Source of the DNA: Actinomyces trachealis
GTDB taxonomy: Bacteria; Actinomycetota; Actinomycetes; Actinomycetales; Actinomycetaceae
Assembly (NCBI RefSeq): GCF_015711475.1
Contig: NZ_CP065027.1
Span: forward strand, 992,001 to 1,056,000
Direction of reading: 5' to 3'
DNA length: 64,000 nucleotides
Position numbers and translations under genes: made by a program. Under the pieces are notes generated by a model. It saw only the letters and a list, made by a program, of their open reading frames with translations, was not told the DNA's origin and did no database searches. Shown in pieces: positions 35,076 to 44,068 of this stretch (position 1 is its first letter; each line of letters opens with the position of its first letter).

Positions 35076-37439
35076 TCACCTTTGCGCCAGTACCAGCGGG
35101 TAGACCTTGGAGGCTCCAGCGCGGCGGAGCAGCGCGGCGGCAACCGTCAGCGTCCAGCCGGAGTCAGTCCAGTCGTCCACCAGCACCACGCGCGCCCCAC
35201 GGAGCCGCTCAAACTGCTGCGGGTTCCAATGCGTCAGGCTCAAGGACCTGGCGACTCCGGCCAGGCGGAAGGCAGAACCGACGTCATGTTGTACCGGCTC
35301 ACCACTGACCGTGACGATTCCTAGGGCCGTGGCCCCTAGGGCGTGGGCGACGGCGTTACCTAGCTGGCGTAGTCGTTGGGGGTGGCTGCGGGAGTCCACC
35401 ATCACCACCATCAGATCTCCGGTGCCTGGCGTGGCCCCGTCTGCCTGCGCTGGCATATCCTGTTTGCAGCTCGCGTCGATCTGCTCCGCCAACCGGTGGG
35501 CCACCTCAAGCACCCCTGGGCGCAGGGAGTGCGGCACAGGCCCGTCCTCGGCTGCCTCAACCAGCTCCCGCAAAGCGGCGGACATGCCTAGGCCGTCCAG
35601 GCGGCCGACGGCTGCACCGGTGCTGGCACGCTCAGCTTCGCTGATACGGCCTTTGAAACTCGGCAGGCCCAGACGGGCCATACCCGTTGGCCACTGGCGG
35701 CGCGGCTCCACGCTGACCCCCACCCGGCTCAGTGATTCACGGGCGGCCGCGATTTCGGCGGCATCGGCCAGTTCTGGCAGGTCTAGTCCCCCACAAAGGT
35801 CACAGTTGCCGCAGCGCCAGCCCGCTTCCAGCTCCGGGTCATCCAGCGCTTGGCGCAGGAAGGCCATGCGGCAGGAGGGAGCTTCTAGCCGCTCGTAGGT
35901 AAGCATCGCCGCGCGCTCCAATGCGCGTGCCGCTGTGACCCGCGCGTAGCGATCGGTTTCATACACCCAGGGCTGCCCGGTTGACTCCCAACCGCCGCGC
36001 ACCCGCCGCACCGCGCCGTCCACGTCTAACACTTTCAGCATGGACTCCAGGCGGGTACGGCGCAGACTCGTGGTGGTCTCCAGCACTGCGGTGCTCAGTG
36101 GCCCCTGGCTGCTGGCACGGGCCTCCTCCAGGGCTGCCAGCACTTGGCGGACCTCAGGCTCGGGCGGGAAGCCTTGCGAGTCGAACCAGTCCCAGATCGC
36201 CTGGTCCTCCGTGCCTGGCAGCAGCACTACCTCCGCCCAGTCTAGGCCGCGTCCCGCGCGTCCGATTTGCTGGTAGTAGGCTACCGGCGAGCTGGGCGCT
36301 CCCAGGTGCACCACGAAGGCTAGGTCCGGCTTGTCAAACCCCATGCCCAAAGCACTCGTGGCCACCAGCGCCTTCACACGGTTGTGGCGCAGGTCCTCCT
36401 CAAGCTGCTCGCGTTCAGCCGGGTCCGTCTGCCCCGTGTAGACGGAGACCTCCAGGCCAGCCTGCTGCAGCCGCTCAGCGGTCTCATGTGCCGCAGAGAC
36501 CGTCAGGCAGTAGACGATGCCGGAGTTGGAGGTGGTGCGCAGGTACCCGGTGAGCCAGGCCAGGCGGGTGGCGGCGTCAGGCAGGAGGAGCAGGCCCAGG
36601 TGCAGCGAGTCTCGCGCGAGCGGGCCACGCACCACCAGCACTTCGACGTCGCCGCTGGGAGGTGAGGGGGTACCGGTGAAACTAGTGCTGTCTGTGCTCC
36701 TAACCAGTGCGCTGGTCTGCTCAGCGTGCACCGCGAGCTGCTCAGCGACGTCGGCGGTGACGCGCGCATTGGCGGTGGCTGTGGTGGCCAGAACCGGTGT
36801 TCCCGGTGGCAGCTCGGCCAACAGTGTGCGGATCCGGCGATAGTCGGGCCGGAAGTCGTGGCCCCAGTCTGAGACGCAGTGTGCCTCGTCGATCACCACT
36901 AGGCCTGCGTCTGCTGCCAGGTGCGGCAGCATCTCCTCACGGAAGACCGGGTTGTTCAACCGCTCGGGGGAGACCAATAGCACGTCCACGTGCCCGGTGC
37001 GGACCTGCTGCTCGATCTCGGCCCAGTCGGTGGGGTTGGCTGAGTTGATGGTGACGGCGTTGATTCCTGCATGTTGTGCTGCCGCCACCTGGTCTCGCAT
37101 CAGGGCCAGCAGTGGCGAGATGATGACGGTGGCGCCTGCGCCCTGCCGCGAGTTTGGGTCCGGTACTGGATCGCCTGCCTGCCAACCGCCCCAGCCTTCC
37201 CGCAACAGAGCTGTGGCGAGGAAGTACACGGCGGACTTGCCCCAGCCGGTGCGTTGCACCACTAGGGCGTGACGCCGCTGGCAGACCAGGGCTTCGAGCG
37301 CCCGCCACTGGTCGCGCCGTAAGGCGCACTCCGGGCGGCCCACCAGCTGGCGTAGCAAGGCCTCGGCGCGTTCGCGCATTGGTGAGGGGGCTGGGGGGAC
37401 GGCGCTGGTGGGGGAGGGGAGCTGGTTGTTGTTGGCCAT
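35076..37439 (-). CDS. RecQ-family helicase fused to a phosphoribosyltransferase-like domain
   Basis: 787 aa. Superfamily 2 helicase core: Walker A RTGWGKS (near residue 64), DEAHCVSDWGHDFRP as motif II plus aromatic loop, TTATAN, and QQIGRAGRGLDWAE as motif VI; then the RecQ zinc-binding Cys set (SCRMAF, WRCGNCDLCGG, near residues 545-570). No HRDC domain follows. Instead the C-terminal 180 residues form a phosphoribosyltransferase-type fold ending with the PRPP-loop-like VVLVDDWTDSGWT, similar to ComF-family proteins. Role: DNA unwinding in recombination and repair; the task of the second domain is unknown. A 15-bp palindrome at 37453-37467 lies just upstream. Confidence 0.85.
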   Translation of the reverse strand: MANNNQLPSPTSAVPPAPSPMRERAEALLRQLVGRPECALRRDQWRALEALVCQRRHALVVQRTGWGKSAVYFLATALLREGWGGWQAGDPVPDPNSRQGAGATVIISPLLALMRDQVAAAQHAGINAVTINSANPTDWAEIEQQVRTGHVDVLLVSPERLNNPVFREEMLPHLAADAGLVVIDEAHCVSDWGHDFRPDYRRIRTLLAELPPGTPVLATTATANARVTADVAEQLAVHAEQTSALVRSTDSTSFTGTPSPPSGDVEVLVVRGPLARDSLHLGLLLLPDAATRLAWLTGYLRTTSNSGIVYCLTVSAAHETAERLQQAGLEVSVYTGQTDPAEREQLEEDLRHNRVKALVATSALGMGFDKPDLAFVVHLGAPSSPVAYYQQIGRAGRGLDWAEVVLLPGTEDQAIWDWFDSQGFPPEPEVRQVLAALEEARASSQGPLSTAVLETTTSLRRTRLESMLKVLDVDGAVRRVRGGWESTGQPWVYETDRYARVTAARALERAAMLTYERLEAPSCRMAFLRQALDDPELEAGWRCGNCDLCGGLDLPELADAAEIAAARESLSRVGVSVEPRRQWPTGMARLGLPSFKGRISEAERASTGAAVGRLDGLGMSAALRELVEAAEDGPVPHSLRPGVLEVAHRLAEQIDASCKQDMPAQADGATPGTGDLMVVMVDSRSHPQRLRQLGNAVAHALGATALGIVTVSGEPVQHDVGSAFRLAGVARSLSLTHWNPQQFERLRGARVVLVDDWTDSGWTLTVAAALLRRAGASKVYPLVLAQR

Positions 37440-37452
37440 GGTCTCACGCTAA

Positions 37453-37467
37453 TGACAGGCGCTGTCA
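37453..37467. promoter_or_regulatory. Palindrome upstream of the recQ-type gene
   Basis: TGACAG-GCG-CTGTCA, a perfect 6+3+6 palindrome 14 bases before the helicase start. This position would suit an operator blocking transcription or a translation-related hairpin. It does not match the actinobacterial LexA box (GAAC-N4-GTTC), so SOS control is not supported. Confidence 0.35.
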
Positions 37468-37544
37468 CCGCGATCTGTTCCTTCAGCCGATACAGGCGAT
37501 CCAGGGCCTGTGACGCACAACATACAGGATCCTGCAAGGTCGGC

Positions 37545-37603
37545 TTGACCGTTTCCTGAAGGTACCCGTAGTATCTTTTGTCAGGTTTAACAGGTACCCC
37601 TAG
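37545..37603 (+). promoter_or_regulatory. marR promoter with two operator-like direct repeats
   Basis: TTGACC (37545-37550) and TAGTAT (37569-37574) are separated by 18 bases, the best sigma-70-type promoter in the window. A 12-mer AGGTACCC(G/C)TAG occurs twice, at 37560-37571 (between and over the -10) and 37592-37603 (just past the expected transcription start), 32 bases apart, i.e. three helical turns. Each contains the palindrome GGTACC. Autoregulation by the MarR protein is the simple reading. Confidence 0.6.
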
Positions 37604-37634
37604 AAAGCTGTCGGACGCAAGACAGGAGAACATC

Positions 37635-38192
37635 ATGGACGCTATCCAGAACGGAGTCCACGAGCGGCTCCGCCGCCTGCAGAAGCTCATGCGCCGCAAC
37701 CACATGCAAGCACAAAACAACATCGGCCCCCTGGCTGACACCAGCCGCGGCCGTGGCCGCGTGCTCGCTGCCCTGCAAATGCAGAGCCCCATCCCCACCC
37801 GTGAACTCGCCTACCTGCTGGACATCCGCCAGCAGTCCCTCAACGAACTCCTCAAGAAGCTTGAGGCTGACGGGCTAATCAAACGTAAGCCCAGCGACGT
37901 CGACCGCCGCATCATGCTCATCCATCTAACCCCGGAAGGCGCTAAGGCCAACCTAGGCCACGATGGCGACGACTTCCTCAAGGCTCTTAACGAGGAGGAG
38001 GCGGCTCAGCTCAGCGGTCTCCTGGACAAGCTCATTGATGCTCTAGAGGAGAGACTTGGGGTGGAGGCTGATGGCGAGCTCGGTGGCTGGCGTGACGAGG
38101 CCCGGCGCCTGATAGGGGAGGAGGGTTTTGAAGCCATGATCCGTATGCGTGAGCGTGGCTTCGGACGCGGCCACCGGGACCGACGTCGCTGA
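37635..38192 (+). CDS. MarR family transcriptional regulator
   Basis: 185 aa from ATG 37635, with AGGAGAA 6-12 bases upstream. The winged helix domain is clear: QSPIPTRELAYLLDIRQQSL as the recognition region, LLKKLEADGLIKRKPSDVDRR as helix and wing, then ILIHLTPEGAK-like sequence. N- and C-terminal helices form the dimer interface; the C-terminus is a basic Arg/Gly/His tail. It is divergent from the recQ-type gene and has a well-formed promoter with two repeat boxes. The ligand and targets are unknown. Confidence 0.88.
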   Translation: MDAIQNGVHERLRRLQKLMRRNHMQAQNNIGPLADTSRGRGRVLAALQMQSPIPTRELAYLLDIRQQSLNELLKKLEADGLIKRKPSDVDRRIMLIHLTPEGAKANLGHDGDDFLKALNEEEAAQLSGLLDKLIDALEERLGVEADGELGGWRDEARRLIGEEGFEAMIRMRERGFGRGHRDRRR

Positions 38193-38332
38193 CAGGACTG
38201 ACCTGCACCCGTCACCCGCGGCATCTGGTTCACGCTCAGATAGAGAACCGGGCGTCTAGTGGGTGGACAGGGGCGCGAACTGCTCTGCCCGCGTGGATAT
38301 GCTCACGACTGCACCGCCGGAAGGACCGCCCG

Positions 38333-39583
38333 ATGACGACCCAGATCCGTACCACTCACGTCGGCTCACTCCCGCGCACCCCTCGCCTCCTTGGCGCTAA
38401 CCGCGCCCGCATGGTCCACGCCCTTGACCCACAGGCCCTCGCCAAGGTCCTCACCGAGGAGGTCAGCGCCGTTGTCGAGAGGCAGGCCGCCGCCGGGATC
38501 GATGTAGTCAACGACGGCGAGTACGGCCACCCCGCCACCCAGGCCATCGACTACGGCTCCTGGTGGACCTACACCTTTGAGCGTATCGCCGGGATCGAAC
38601 TCATCAGCCCCAGTTCCCCAGCTATCCGCCCCCGGGCTGGGCGTCGCGTCCGCATCCACCTGGCCGACAACGGCGCCCACCGCGACTGGTCACGCTTCCC
38701 TACCGCATACACAGACCCCGCCTCCGGCCTGGACAGCATCGGCGCCGCCCCCTCCCTGGTACCAGCCATGACCGGTCCCCTGGAGTACACCGGTCAGGAC
38801 CAAGTACGCCGCGACGTCGCCGCTCTTACTCACGCCCTCGACTCCGCCGCCAAACCCTATGCCGATGGTTTCCTGGCCGCCATCTCACCCGGCTCCCTGG
38901 CCCGGATCGCCAACGCCTGCTACGCCGACGACGAGGCCCAGCTCGCCGCTGCCGCCGAGGTCCTGCGTACCGAGTACCGGACCATCACCGACGCCGGGCT
39001 GACCGTGCAGATCGACGCCCCCGACCTGGCCGAGTCCTGGGACCAGATCAACCCCGAACCCACCCTGGCTGACTACCGCCAATACACCGGACTGCGCGTG
39101 GAGGCCCTCAACTACGCCCTGGAAGGTATAGACCCAGCCCAGGTGCGCCTGCACGTCTGCTGGGGCTCCTGGCGCGGCCCTCACACCACTGACCTGGACT
39201 TCAGGGAGGTGGTGGACCTGACCCTGGCTGTCAACGCCGCTGGCCTGTCCTTTGAGGCCGCCAACGCCCGCCACGCCCACGAGTGGCGCATCTGGGAGGA
39301 ACTCAAGCTGCCCGAAGGCAAGCACCTGGTGCCCGGCGTCGTCACCCACGCCACCTCCGTGGTGGAGCATCCTGAGCTGGTGGCGGACCGCATCGAGCAG
39401 TTCGCCCGCCTGGTGGGGCCCGAGCGGGTCCTCGCCTCCACCGACTGTGGACTGGGTGGGCGTGTCCATGCGGAGATCGCCTGGGCCAAGCTCGACTCCC
39501 TGGCCCAAGGCGCCAAATTTGCAGCCACCCGGTTAGCTCACGTCCGTCCTGCCGACACCCGCCTCAGCGCCGCACCGCGCTGA
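38333..39583 (+). CDS. MetE C-terminal-like (cobalamin-independent methionine synthase family) protein
   Basis: 416 aa, about half the size of full MetE and without the N-terminal domain. It keeps the zinc-site residues of the family: His and Cys around RLHVCWGSWRG, Glu in LSFEAANARHAHEW and Cys in ASTDCGLGGR. It opens with TTHVGSLPRT, typical for these short homologues. Such proteins transfer methyl or other groups between a corrinoid/folate donor and a thiol, but many have unknown substrates; de novo methionine synthesis is possible, not proven. ATG 38333 has AAGGAC upstream. Confidence 0.82.
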   Translation: MTTQIRTTHVGSLPRTPRLLGANRARMVHALDPQALAKVLTEEVSAVVERQAAAGIDVVNDGEYGHPATQAIDYGSWWTYTFERIAGIELISPSSPAIRPRAGRRVRIHLADNGAHRDWSRFPTAYTDPASGLDSIGAAPSLVPAMTGPLEYTGQDQVRRDVAALTHALDSAAKPYADGFLAAISPGSLARIANACYADDEAQLAAAAEVLRTEYRTITDAGLTVQIDAPDLAESWDQINPEPTLADYRQYTGLRVEALNYALEGIDPAQVRLHVCWGSWRGPHTTDLDFREVVDLTLAVNAAGLSFEAANARHAHEWRIWEELKLPEGKHLVPGVVTHATSVVEHPELVADRIEQFARLVGPERVLASTDCGLGGRVHAEIAWAKLDSLAQGAKFAATRLAHVRPADTRLSAAPR

Positions 39584-39607
39584 GCGCCGCGACCTTACCC
39601 TTCTGCT

Positions 39608-41386
39608 ATGGACCCATTGGTCATCGTTGTAGTCGCCCTGCTGGTCATTGCCGCAGGCAACCAGCTGGCACCCAAGCTCGGCCTGGCCTCACCCCTGATC
39701 CTGCTGACCCTAGGGATCGGCGTGGGCTTCATGCCATGGGTTAACCCCATCGAGATAGAACCTAAGCTGATTCTAGAAGGTGTCCTGCCGCCGCTGCTGT
39801 TCGCTACCGCCGTGTCCATGCCGGTAATGGATTTCCGTCGCGAACTGCGCAGCGTCGCAGCCCTAGCGATCGGCCTGGTACTGGTCTGCGCGGTGCTGAC
39901 CGGCTTGGTGGTGCATCTGCTGGTGCCCGCCGTCCCCCTACCCTGGGCCGTGGCCTTGGGCGCTGTCCTGAGTCCCACTGATGCTGTCGCCGTCGCCATA
40001 ACCCGCAGGATGGGCGTCAACCACCGCATCATCACGGTGCTGGAGGGGGAGGGACTGCTCAACGACGCTATCGCTCTGGTGCTCCTCTCCTCCGCCGTGT
40101 CGGCAGGCCTCAACACCGACGCCGAGGCCCTTCACCCCGTCAGCCTGGCTACGGGCTTCCTCCAAGCCCTAGCAGTGGCCTTGGTGGTGGGCTGGCTAGT
40201 GGGGGAGGCCACCATCCGCGTGCGCCGCCGCGTCACCGACCCTGCCGCCGACACCGTTATTTCCTTCACTGTGCCCTTCCTGGCATCTATCCCCACCGAA
40301 CACCTGGGCGGATCAGGCCTAGTGGCGGCAGTGGTGGCTGGACTTGTGGTATCCGTGCACGGCCCCAAACTGCTTCCACCCAGTCACCGCCGCGCCGCCC
40401 ACACCAACTGGCGCACCATTGAGCTGGTGCTCGAAGGTGGGGTGTTCCTGGTCATGGGCCTGCAGGCCTATGGCATCGTCTACGAGCTGCACGTGGACCC
40501 GGCTACCCCCACGGTCGGTCACGCAGTCCTCCTGGCCGTGCTTGCAGGCGCCCTAATCCTGCTGGTGCGCGCGGTCTTTGTGACCGCGATCCTGTTCTGG
40601 CTGCGGGTGGCTCGACGCCGCAATCGCCGCCGCCTGCATCTCTATGAGGAACGGTTGTCTCACTTCGAGGACCGTCTGGCCCACGCCTGTGACGTGGACG
40701 AGGAACTCCTTTCCTCACGCCACCTCAGTCCTGACGATTGGCAGAAGGCCCTAGACCGCTGGCACGCCCGCCTGGACAAGGGCCGACGCCGTCAGCAGCG
40801 CGCCCGCAATGACCTGGCCTACTTCACCTCCGCGACCCTGGGCCCACGCGAGGGCGCGGTGATCGTCTGGGCGGGCATGCGCGGTGCCGTCACCCTGGCC
40901 GCCGCCCAGACCTTGCCACTGGCCACACCCCTGCGCCCACTGCTGCTCTTAGTGGCGCTGCTCGTGGCAGCCGGATCCCTGGTCATCCAGGGTTTGACCC
41001 TGCCGCTGCTCATACGGGTGGTCAAACCCATGATGGCGGCTGAGGGGGAGGATGAGGAGGAGAAAGCCCGGGTCCTGAGGATCATGCGCAACGTCGTCAA
41101 GGACTCTGCCCTAGCCGAGGCGCTGCGTGAGCAGGTCCCCGAGCAGGCACGAGGCCTGACCAAGTCCTTCTCCACCGTGGGCCGTGCCCTGGCAGCCACC
41201 GCCCCAAGCACGCTGCCCCACCAGCTCAGCCAGTCCCAATTGCGTTGCCTGGCGGTGGAGGCCATCCACGCCCAGCGCGACGCCCTCCTGGAGGCCCGCG
41301 ATGAGGGCCTGTTCTCCTCCACTACCTTGCAGTACGCCCTGGACCGGCTGGACGCGGAGGAAGTCATGCTGGCCGCGCACCATTGA
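39608..41386 (+). CDS. Na+/H+ antiporter, CPA1 family
   Basis: 592 aa. About 12 membrane helices fill residues 1-440, with the CPA1 marks LSPTDAVAVAI (near 120) and EGEGLLNDAIALV (near 143), the latter bearing the ion-binding Asp. A charged cytoplasmic segment (residues 335-410, rich in Arg and Glu) interrupts the membrane part, and the C-terminal 110 residues are soluble and helical. It exports Na+ or K+ in exchange for protons, controlling pH and salt. No Shine-Dalgarno is seen; TACCCT lies 6 bases before the ATG, suggesting a leaderless mRNA. Confidence 0.9.
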   Translation: MDPLVIVVVALLVIAAGNQLAPKLGLASPLILLTLGIGVGFMPWVNPIEIEPKLILEGVLPPLLFATAVSMPVMDFRRELRSVAALAIGLVLVCAVLTGLVVHLLVPAVPLPWAVALGAVLSPTDAVAVAITRRMGVNHRIITVLEGEGLLNDAIALVLLSSAVSAGLNTDAEALHPVSLATGFLQALAVALVVGWLVGEATIRVRRRVTDPAADTVISFTVPFLASIPTEHLGGSGLVAAVVAGLVVSVHGPKLLPPSHRRAAHTNWRTIELVLEGGVFLVMGLQAYGIVYELHVDPATPTVGHAVLLAVLAGALILLVRAVFVTAILFWLRVARRRNRRRLHLYEERLSHFEDRLAHACDVDEELLSSRHLSPDDWQKALDRWHARLDKGRRRQQRARNDLAYFTSATLGPREGAVIVWAGMRGAVTLAAAQTLPLATPLRPLLLLVALLVAAGSLVIQGLTLPLLIRVVKPMMAAEGEDEEEKARVLRIMRNVVKDSALAEALREQVPEQARGLTKSFSTVGRALAATAPSTLPHQLSQSQLRCLAVEAIHAQRDALLEARDEGLFSSTTLQYALDRLDAEEVMLAAHH

Positions 41387-41387
41387 G

Positions 41388-41421
41388 CCAGTAGACCCAT
41401 GCGGCAGGAGCCGCCTACTGG
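41388..41421 (+). terminator. Hairpin after the antiporter gene
   Basis: Outer arms CCAGTAG / CTACTGG and inner arms GCGGC / GCCGC stack into one stem (12 bp with a 6-base bulge on the left side) with a 4-base loop, starting directly at the antiporter stop. A GC-rich U-less terminator is likely; hisC follows 57 bases later with its own promoter. Confidence 0.5.
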
Positions 41422-41464
41422 GGCGGCAGATGGACTAACGGTCTGCGCAGCCCACCTGGGCCCG

Positions 41465-41470
41465 TAAACT
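41465..41470 (+). promoter_or_regulatory. -10 box of a leaderless hisC transcript
   Basis: TAAACT ends 7 bases before the GTG start of hisC and no Shine-Dalgarno is present, so transcription probably starts at the start codon. No good -35 box is seen. Confidence 0.45.
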
Positions 41471-41477
41471 GCCAGGC

Positions 41478-42608
41478 GTGAGCAACCTTCCACTGCGCCC
41501 CGACATCGAGGGTGACCAGCCCTACGGTGCCCCTGAGCTGGATGTGCCCGTGCGCCTCAACGTCAACGAAAACCCCTACGCCCCTGCCCCTGGGGTGGTC
41601 GCTGACATTGCGCAGGCCGCCGCGCAGGCCGCCGTTGGGCTCAATCGTTACCCAGACCGGGACTTCGCAACCCTGCGTCAGGCCTTGGCGGATTACCTGG
41701 CCGTGGAGTCGGGAGTGCGTGTGCCTGCAGAGCAGATCTGGGCTGCCAACGGCTCCAACGAGGTCATGCTCCACCTGCTGCAGGCCTTCGGCGGCCCCGG
41801 GCGCGTGTGCCTCTCCTTCACGCCCACCTACTCCATGTATCCCGAGTACGCGCGTGACACCCTCACCGAGTACCGCACCCGGGCGCGCCGCGAGGACTTC
41901 ACCCTGGACGTGGATGCCGCCGTCTCTGCCATCCACGAGGCCCGCCCCGCCGTCGTCATCCTGGCCAGCCCTAACAACCCCACCGGCACCGCCCTGCCCT
42001 TGGAGCATGTGCAGGCCGTGCTGGATGCCACCCGCCGCAACGGGCCTACCACTAGCAACGGCAGCCCCACCGACGCCGTCGTGGTGGTGGACGAGGCCTA
42101 CGGCGAGTTCCGCCGTCCCGGGGTCCCCAGCGCCCTGGAGCTGCTCGATAACAACCCCAACCTGGCCGTCAGCCGCACCATGAGCAAGGCCTTCGGGATG
42201 GCCGGGCTCCGTTTGGGCTATCTGGCCGCCGCCCGTGAACTCGTGGACGCCCTGCGCGTGGTCCGCTTGCCCTACCATCTTTCCGCCTTAACCCAGGCCG
42301 CCGCCCTGGCCGCCCTGGGCCACCGCCAGGAGCTTATGAGCCAGGTGGCCTCACTGCGCGCCGAGCGCGACGCCCTAGTGGACTGGCTGCGCACCCAGGG
42401 CTACACGGCCTTCGACTCAGACGCGAACTTCGTGCTCTTCGGACCCTTCCAGGACCGTGACGCTGTGTGGCAGGCGCTGCTCGACCGGGGTGTCCTCATC
42501 CGGGTGGTCGGTCCGGACGGGTACCTTCGAGTCAGTGTCGGCACCCCCGCCGAGATACAGCAGTTCCGTGACGCCCTGACAGCCATCAACAAGGAGGAGC
42601 AGCCATGA
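41478..42608 (+). CDS. hisC: Histidinol-phosphate aminotransferase
   Basis: PLP-dependent fold type I aminotransferase converting imidazole acetol phosphate to histidinol phosphate. The segment [14 protein letters not shown] at the start, [22 protein letters not shown] and the PLP-lysine motif [18 protein letters not shown] are all present. 376 aa is normal. The start is GTG 41478 and looks leaderless. Its stop overlaps hisB (ATGA). Confidence 0.94.
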   Translation: MSNLPLRPDIEGDQPYGAPELDVPVRLNVNENPYAPAPGVVADIAQAAAQAAVGLNRYPDRDFATLRQALADYLAVESGVRVPAEQIWAANGSNEVMLHLLQAFGGPGRVCLSFTPTYSMYPEYARDTLTEYRTRARREDFTLDVDAAVSAIHEARPAVVILASPNNPTGTALPLEHVQAVLDATRRNGPTTSNGSPTDAVVVVDEAYGEFRRPGVPSALELLDNNPNLAVSRTMSKAFGMAGLRLGYLAAARELVDALRVVRLPYHLSALTQAAALAALGHRQELMSQVASLRAERDALVDWLRTQGYTAFDSDANFVLFGPFQDRDAVWQALLDRGVLIRVVGPDGYLRVSVGTPAEIQQFRDALTAINKEEQP

Positions 42609-43204
42609 GCCGCACCGCCCGGATTGAACGCGCCACCAGCGAGTCCAGCGTGGTCGTTGAGATCAACCTCGACGGCACCGGCAAGACGGAGGTCTCCACC
42701 ACCGTCCCCTTCTACGACCATATGCTCACTGCCCTGGGCAAGCACTCCCTCATAGACCTCAAGGCACAAGCCACCGGGGACACACATATTGACGTGCACC
42801 ACACGGTTGAGGACACTGCCATCTGCATCGGTGAGGCCTTGCGCGCCGCCCTGGGGGACAAACGCGGCATCAAGCGTTTTGGTGACGCCCTGGTGCCTCT
42901 GGATGAGGCCTTGGCCCAAGCCGTGGTGGACGTTTCTGGACGCCCCTACCTGGTGCACGACGGCGAGTCTGAGTCCTTCGTTCACCACCTCATCGGCGGG
43001 CACTTCCCCGGCTCCATGGTCCGGCACGTGTTGGAGTCCATCGCCTACCACGCGGGCATCTGCCTGCACCTGCGGGTCCTTTCCGGCCGCGACCCCCACC
43101 ACATTGCTGAGGCTGAGTTCAAGGCCTTGGCCCGTGCCCTGCGCACCGCCGTGGAGCCGGATCCGCGTGTAGACGGCATCCCCTCCACGAAGGGAGCCCT
43201 GTGA
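42605..43204 (+). CDS. hisB: Imidazoleglycerol-phosphate dehydratase
   Basis: Manganese enzyme of histidine synthesis, 199 aa. It has the monofunctional actinobacterial form. The repeated metal-binding motifs are present: [17 protein letters not shown] (HHxxE, first half) and [14 protein letters not shown] followed by [17 protein letters not shown] (second half). The start follows AAGGAGGAG inside the end of hisC, so the two genes are coupled. Confidence 0.95.
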   Translation: MSRTARIERATSESSVVVEINLDGTGKTEVSTTVPFYDHMLTALGKHSLIDLKAQATGDTHIDVHHTVEDTAICIGEALRAALGDKRGIKRFGDALVPLDEALAQAVVDVSGRPYLVHDGESESFVHHLIGGHFPGSMVRHVLESIAYHAGICLHLRVLSGRDPHHIAEAEFKALARALRTAVEPDPRVDGIPSTKGAL

Positions 43205-44031
43205 TGACGGGACAGCACAGTCGCGGCTACGGAGAAGAGGATCTGGATGCAGCCTTCGCCGCCATGATGGAGGGACTAGACATCCCCGATGACACCCGGG
43301 CCGGTATGGAGGCGCTCGACGCCGCTGCCGAGCGTGAGGCGGCTGATGTGGAAGCAGCGGTCCAGGAGGCCAAGGCAGCCAGTGATGTCAGTGCAGGCAG
43401 CCCAGCCGCACCCTTCGAGCGGCCTGACGACTCCACCCTTGACGCCCCTCCTGGCGGAGTCTTCCCGGGCCTTTACGACGCCGACGTGACCACCGGTGAG
43501 CCAGCACAGGCCGTCAAGATCGCCGTCGTGCTCACCCCACTGGCCAATGCCGACGCCTTAGCCCAGCTGTGCGCCATGAGCGGCCTGGACTGCACCGTGG
43601 TGCCGACCCGTACCGGAGCGGTGGCCGTCAAAGAGTTCGTCTCCTCCCACCAGGAGTGGGACGTGGCCGAGCTGCTTGACGGCGTGGACACCGAACCTGC
43701 TGAGGCCGCCGAGCTGGCCGGGCGCCTGTCTCACCTCTCGCGTGGCGGCACCATCCTGCTGACCGCTGACCTCGCCACTGACGTCGGCATCGAGTCTGGC
43801 CTCTCTGGCACGATCACCGCCCGTGGCTACGAGCGTGGCCAGGGCGGGCCGGGCATGTCCTCCGGACTGGTGCTCGCATCCGTGGATAACGTGGTTGAGG
43901 ACCTGCTCTTTGGCCTGGCTAAGGCGGAGACGCTTCCCGGCGCGGTGCGCTCCAGTGATGTCAAACTGGGGCCGCTGGGACGTTGGACGGGGCGCGGACT
44001 CGGTGGAGGCAAGGGCCCCGCGTCCATGTGA
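43201..44031 (+). CDS. Conserved hypothetical protein of the hisCB operon
   Basis: 276 aa, starting GTG 43201 or ATG 43204, overlapping the hisB stop. No signal peptide or membrane segment. The first 110 residues are acidic and Ala-rich, probably helical and partly disordered ([20 protein letters not shown]). The rest is a compact alpha/beta domain ([17 protein letters not shown] to [14 protein letters not shown]) with a Gly-rich end. I do not recognise the family. Tight coupling to hisB suggests co-expression with histidine synthesis, but no enzymatic motif is visible. Confidence 0.75.
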   Translation: MMTGQHSRGYGEEDLDAAFAAMMEGLDIPDDTRAGMEALDAAAEREAADVEAAVQEAKAASDVSAGSPAAPFERPDDSTLDAPPGGVFPGLYDADVTTGEPAQAVKIAVVLTPLANADALAQLCAMSGLDCTVVPTRTGAVAVKEFVSSHQEWDVAELLDGVDTEPAEAAELAGRLSHLSRGGTILLTADLATDVGIESGLSGTITARGYERGQGGPGMSSGLVLASVDNVVEDLLFGLAKAETLPGAVRSSDVKLGPLGRWTGRGLGGGKGPASM

Positions 44032-44068
44032 TGCCTCGGAGTGCCGGATGTTTCAAGGGTTCTTAGCG

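Noticed and set aside
37440..37634. LexA/SOS box between recQ-type and marR genes
   Set aside because: No GAAC-N4-GTTC type sequence; the palindrome present is TGACAG-GCG-CTGTCA.
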